Shown here piece by piece: positions 13,666 through 16,656 of a stretch of 16,656 nucleotides of DNA. Numbering within the stretch: the first letter of the stretch is position 1; the number at the start of each line of letters is the position of its first letter. The notes beneath the pieces were generated by a model. The model searched no databases, was not told the origin of the DNA, and saw only the letters and a list, made by a program, of their open reading frames with translations. The position numbers and the translations under genes were made by a program. Where the stretch lies: positions 1-16,656 of the forward strand of contig JAYSPV010000069.1 in assembly GCA_043721915.1 (NCBI GenBank). The letters are read 5' to 3'. Source of the DNA: UBA668 sp043721915 (GTDB lineage Bacteria > Actinomycetota > Acidimicrobiia > Acidimicrobiales > Ilumatobacteraceae).

Positions 13666-14928
13666 GTGTCTTCGCTCAGCCGCCTTCCCCGGCCCTCCAC
13701 CAGTCGCCTCGCGGTGCGCGTCACGCCCGACGCCCTGCGCCAGATCCGCGGCGGCCACCCGTGGGTGTACGAGACGTCGATCGAGTCGGTCAAGGGCGCT
13801 GCGTCGGGCGCTGACGGCGCTCCCGGCGACCTGGCAGTGGTGTTCGACGCCGACCGCAAGTTCGCCGCCATCGGGTTGTACGACCCGGCAAGCCCGATCC
13901 GGATCAAGCTGATCCACGAGGGCAAGCCGGTCACGATCGACCGCGCGTTCTGGGTCGCGCACATCACCACCGCACTCGCCCGCCGCCAGACCCTGATCGA
14001 CAGCTCCCGCACCGACAACCCGACCACTGGGTATCGCTGCATCAACGGCGAGAACGACGGCTTCCCCAGCCTGGTGCTCGACCGCTACGACCGCACCCTG
14101 GTACTGAAGCTGTACTCCACGATCTGGGTGCCCCACCTGGCCGATCTGATCCCCGCGATCGAGGACGTGTTCCGCCCTGAGGCCGTCGTACTGCGCTTCG
14201 CGCGCAACATCGACGAGGGTGGTCTGTTCGGGCTGGAGGAGGGCGAGGCGCTGATCGGCGTGTCCCCCGCCGACCCGGTGCTCTTCCGGGAGAACGGTTT
14301 GACGTTCGAGGCCGATGTCGTGCACGGCCAGAAGACCGGCCACTTCCTCGACCAGCGCGACAACCGGGCATTCGTGCGACGGATCACCGACGGCTGCCGA
14401 GTGCTCGACATGTACGCGAGCACCGGCGGGTTCTCGGTCAATGCCGCAGCGGGCGGCGCACACGAGGTGATCGCCGTTGATCTCAGCGAGCCCACCCTCG
14501 CAGTCGCGAGCCGCAACATGCAACACAACCTCGATGTACCGGGCGTCGCCGCATGCAACTTCCGCCCGATGAAGGCCGACGCGTTGGAAGCCTTCAACCG
14601 CCTGATCCGCAGCGGCGACAAGTTCGACGTCGTGATCGTCGACCCGCCCTCGTTCACGCCGCGCCAGGCCAGCGTGGACCGTGCACTCACGCAGTACGCA
14701 CTCCTCACCACCAAGGCGGTGAAGCTGGTTCGGCCCGGCGGGGTGTTGGTGCAGGCCTCGTGCAGCAGTCGTGTCACGGCCGACCAGTTCCACACCACCG
14801 TCTCGCACGCTGCTGCGCAGGCGGGGCGGCCGTTGGAAGAGTTCAACCGCACGCGCCACCCGCTCGACCACCCGGTCGACTTCCCGCAAGGCCACTACCT
14901 CAAGGCAGTCTTCGCCCGAGTGCCGTAA
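13666..14928 (+). CDS. rlmI: Class I rRNA (cytosine-5)-methyltransferase, RlmI-like
   Basis: This 420-aa protein has an N-terminal PUA-like RNA-binding domain (about residues 15-85, with IRGGHPWVYETSI). A middle part follows with GENDGFPSLVLDRYD (from residue 128) and KTGHFLDQRDNR (223-234). The Rossmann SAM domain has motif I VLDMYASTGGFSV (from about 246), DPPSF (326-330) and QASCSS, with Cys366 as the likely catalytic cysteine. This is the order and length of RlmI (YccW), which makes m5C1962 in 23S rRNA using S-adenosylmethionine. Actinobacterial members of this group are not all proven to share that site, so the position is inferred. The PhoD gene starts 30 bp downstream on the same strand and is probably co-transcribed. 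Confidence 0.88.
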   Translation: MSSLSRLPRPSTSRLAVRVTPDALRQIRGGHPWVYETSIESVKGAASGADGAPGDLAVVFDADRKFAAIGLYDPASPIRIKLIHEGKPVTIDRAFWVAHITTALARRQTLIDSSRTDNPTTGYRCINGENDGFPSLVLDRYDRTLVLKLYSTIWVPHLADLIPAIEDVFRPEAVVLRFARNIDEGGLFGLEEGEALIGVSPADPVLFRENGLTFEADVVHGQKTGHFLDQRDNRAFVRRITDGCRVLDMYASTGGFSVNAAAGGAHEVIAVDLSEPTLAVASRNMQHNLDVPGVAACNFRPMKADALEAFNRLIRSGDKFDVVIVDPPSFTPRQASVDRALTQYALLTTKAVKLVRPGGVLVQASCSSRVTADQFHTTVSHAAAQAGRPLEEFNRTRHPLDHPVDFPQGHYLKAVFARVP

Positions 14929-14958
14929 CGACGGGTGCAGTGGGTCAGACAGGCGCAC

Positions 14959-16578
14959 ATGGAACCCATCTCTCGGCGAGTCTTCCTCGCAGGCACCGCC
15001 GCACTCGCTGTCACCGCCTGCAGTGACGACGACACGTCGTCCGAAGCCACCGATGCACCGCTCACCGACAGCACTACTGCATCCACCGCGGCCCCAGACA
15101 CCACCGCCGCAGCCACCACGACCTCCACGTTGGCGCCCGTCGATCTCGGAGGTGACCCGTTCACACTCGGCATCGCGTCAGGCGACCCCGACGCGACGAG
15201 TGTGGTGCTCTGGACGCGGCTCGCTCCCGACCCGATGAGCGGTGGCGGCATGCCGGCCGATGATGTGGCGGTGCTGTGGGAGGTCAGCGCAACCGACGAT
15301 TTCGCCGAGATCGCGGTCAGCGGCACGGAGATCGCGACGGCCGCCTTCGGACACAGCGTGCACGCCCTTGCGACGCTCGGCGAGGGCGATTGGTTCTACC
15401 GCTTCCGCCTCGGCGAGTACATCAGCCCCGTCGGCATCACCCGCCGCTCACCTGCCGACGGGGTGTCCACGGCCCGGTTCGCGGTCGGCAGCTGCCAGAA
15501 CTACAGCGACGGCTACTACGCCGCCCACCGCGACATCGCCGAACAGCAGCCCGACTTCATGGTCTGGCTGGGCGACTACATCTACGAGGGCGTCGGCCTG
15601 CCGTTCGATCCGGACGTCGCCGCCCGCGAACACGTCGGCGACGAGCCCACCACGGTGGACGGCTACCGGATGCGCTACGCGCAGTACAAAGGCGACCCCA
15701 ACCTGCAGGCCGCACACGCGGTCTGCCCATGGTTCGTCATCTGGGACGACCACGAGGTGGAGAACAACTACGCCGACCTCACCCCCCAGGACCCCGCCGA
15801 TGCTGCGGGCTTCGAGGCTCGCCGCTTCGCTGCCTACCAGGCGTGGTGGGAGCATCAGCCGGTTCGGTTGCAGCCCCCCACAGCCCCCGACCAGGAGTAC
15901 CGCATCTATCGCGACGCTCAGTGGAGCGATCTGGTCCAGGTCACCTTGCTCGACGGCCGCCAGTACCGCAGCGACCAGGCGTGCGGCGATGCGACACTGC
16001 AGATCGAGCCGCCCTGCCCGGAGGCGGCCGACCCGGCGCGCACGATGCTCGGCGCCGAGCAGGAGCGATGGCTGCTCGAGACGCTCACCGCATCCACCTC
16101 CGTGTGGAACGTCATCGGGAACCAGGTGATCCTCGCCGATGCCACCTTCAACGGCGCAGTGCTCAACTTCGACCAGTGGGACGGCTACCCGGTGGCACGC
16201 GCCCGCCTGCTGCAGGCGTTCGCCGACGCCGCGATTGCGAACCTCGTGGTGGTCACCGGCGACATCCACCTCGCGGCGGTGGCACAGCTTCGCGCCGGCG
16301 ACGGCGGCACCGGCACCCCCGTCGGCGTGGAATTCGTCACCACCTCGATCAGCTCCGACGGGCTGGTCGGCGACGAGCTCACCGACGTGCTCAAGACGTT
16401 CCCCGCACTGATCGATGCCGAGCTGACACACCGCGGCTACAGCCTGCACACGGTCACTCGCGAGAACTGGACGGCCGAATACCGCATCGTCGATGAGGTC
16501 GACGACCCCAACAGCGCAGTCACCACCTACGGCACCTACGTCGTCGCCGCCGGCACGAACACCGTCGCGAAAGCCTGA
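14959..16578 (+). CDS. phoD: PhoD-family phosphodiesterase/alkaline phosphatase, Tat-exported lipoprotein
   Basis: This 539-aa protein begins MEPISRRVFLAG, a twin-arginine signal (Arg6-Arg7), followed by a lipobox VTAC with Cys21, so it should be exported folded and anchored in the outer leaflet. Residues 22-58 are an acidic, Ser/Thr/Ala-rich tether. A beta N-terminal domain (GIASGDPDATSVVLWTRL) leads to the catalytic domain with FAVGSCQN, WLGDYIYE (Asp206), WDDHEVENNY (Asp263-Asp264-His265-Glu266) and TGDIHLA (Asp435, His437), the calcium/iron ligands of PhoD. It probably releases phosphate from phosphodiesters such as teichoic-type polymers or nucleotides outside the cell. ATG 14959 gives a normal signal peptide; GTG 14935 would lengthen it by eight residues. 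No Pho box is visible in the 30-bp gap after rlmI. It ends exactly at the convergent pgi stop. Confidence 0.93.
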   Translation: MEPISRRVFLAGTAALAVTACSDDDTSSEATDAPLTDSTTASTAAPDTTAAATTTSTLAPVDLGGDPFTLGIASGDPDATSVVLWTRLAPDPMSGGGMPADDVAVLWEVSATDDFAEIAVSGTEIATAAFGHSVHALATLGEGDWFYRFRLGEYISPVGITRRSPADGVSTARFAVGSCQNYSDGYYAAHRDIAEQQPDFMVWLGDYIYEGVGLPFDPDVAAREHVGDEPTTVDGYRMRYAQYKGDPNLQAAHAVCPWFVIWDDHEVENNYADLTPQDPADAAGFEARRFAAYQAWWEHQPVRLQPPTAPDQEYRIYRDAQWSDLVQVTLLDGRQYRSDQACGDATLQIEPPCPEAADPARTMLGAEQERWLLETLTASTSVWNVIGNQVILADATFNGAVLNFDQWDGYPVARARLLQAFADAAIANLVVVTGDIHLAAVAQLRAGDGGTGTPVGVEFVTTSISSDGLVGDELTDVLKTFPALIDAELTHRGYSLHTVTRENWTAEYRIVDEVDDPNSAVTTYGTYVVAAGTNTVAKA

Positions 16579-16656
16579 TCAGCCAACCCGGTTGGCGCGA
16601 TACCAGCGGATGAGCGCGCTGGTGCTGCCGTCGTGCTGCGGTTCGGCTTCGGTGGT
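16579..16656 (-). CDS. pgi: C-terminus of probable glucose-6-phosphate isomerase (partial)
   Basis: The minus strand from the window edge has 25 sense codons and a TGA at 16581-16579. The peptide reads EPQHDGSTSALIRWYRANRVG, without gaps. It resembles the end of bacterial Pgi, where a DSSTNGLI.RYRA-type helix closes the chain (E. coli Pgi ends similarly). Pgi interconverts glucose 6-phosphate and fructose 6-phosphate. With so little sequence, the call is tentative. Its stop codon abuts the phoD stop with no base between. Confidence 0.5.
   Translation of the reverse strand, partial: TTEAEPQHDGSTSALIRWYRANRVG

Noticed and set aside
15448..16449. A 333-aa minus-strand frame opposite phoD
   Set aside because: phoD has clear catalytic motifs throughout. 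The opposite frame is a Val/Ala/Gly-rich shadow typical of high-GC DNA.

Overview
The window is high-GC bacterial DNA and reads as an ordinary actinobacterial (Actinomycetota) chromosome. The markers are a WhiB iron-sulfur regulator, the PafB/PafC pair, a coenzyme F420 biosynthesis guanylyltransferase (CofC/FbiD), a mycothiol-type DinB-like metal protein, a PIN-PhoH (PhoH2) protein, an HU protein, and many start codons placed 6-7 nt after a TAnnnT box (leaderless transcripts). HU paired with a separate PAKKA-repeat protein, and pafBC away from any Pup-proteasome gene, fit a deep-branching lineage such as Acidimicrobiia. That placement is inference. I see no IS element, prophage, tRNA, rRNA or CRISPR array.

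Layout. 1-798 (-): 3'-truncated di-iron ferritin-like/acyl-ACP-desaturase-like gene. 858-1430 (+): NADPH-dependent FMN reductase family. 1446-4563 (-): tight operon gpsA, then an unrecognised 406-aa protein, then a secernin-type (C69) peptidase. 4614-5953 (+): cofC/fbiD overlapping a PIG-L/LmbE deacetylase, closed by a good intrinsic terminator, with a second long dyad before the next, convergent gene. 6130-6906 (-): TIGR03084/maleylpyruvate-isomerase-like protein. 6989-7674 (-): HU followed by a free-standing Lys/Ala/Pro protein of 17 PAKKA repeats, with its own ribosome site and a terminator. 7992-9314 (+): PIN-PhoH ATPase, divergent from HU. 9497-10249 (+): WhiB, then a limonene-epoxide-hydrolase-like enzyme. 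10300-10875 (+): DEDDh exonuclease, tail-overlapping pafC. 10848-13585 (-): operon 3-hydroxyacyl-CoA dehydrogenase, pafB, pafC. 13666-16578 (+): RlmI-like rRNA methyltransferase and a Tat-exported PhoD lipoprotein. 16579-16656 (-): probable end of pgi.

How the genes work together. Most are housekeeping or stress functions: lipid precursors (GpsA, acyl-CoA dehydrogenase, desaturase-like protein), cofactor and thiol chemistry (F420, mycothiol-type enzymes), nucleoid structure (HU plus PAKKA protein), and DNA-damage or redox regulation (PafBC, WhiB, exonuclease).

The feature most worth following up is the nucleoid pair. In mycobacterial HupB and streptomycete HupS, the HU fold and the basic PAKKA-like tail are one polypeptide. 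Here they are two adjacent genes. Other leads are the face-to-face leaderless promoters of gpsA and cofC, a tandem 13-mer directly upstream of the HU ribosome site, the unrecognised protein between GpsA and the secernin, and pafBC co-transcribed with an acyl-CoA dehydrogenase. I found no clear evidence of a wholly new multi-gene system.
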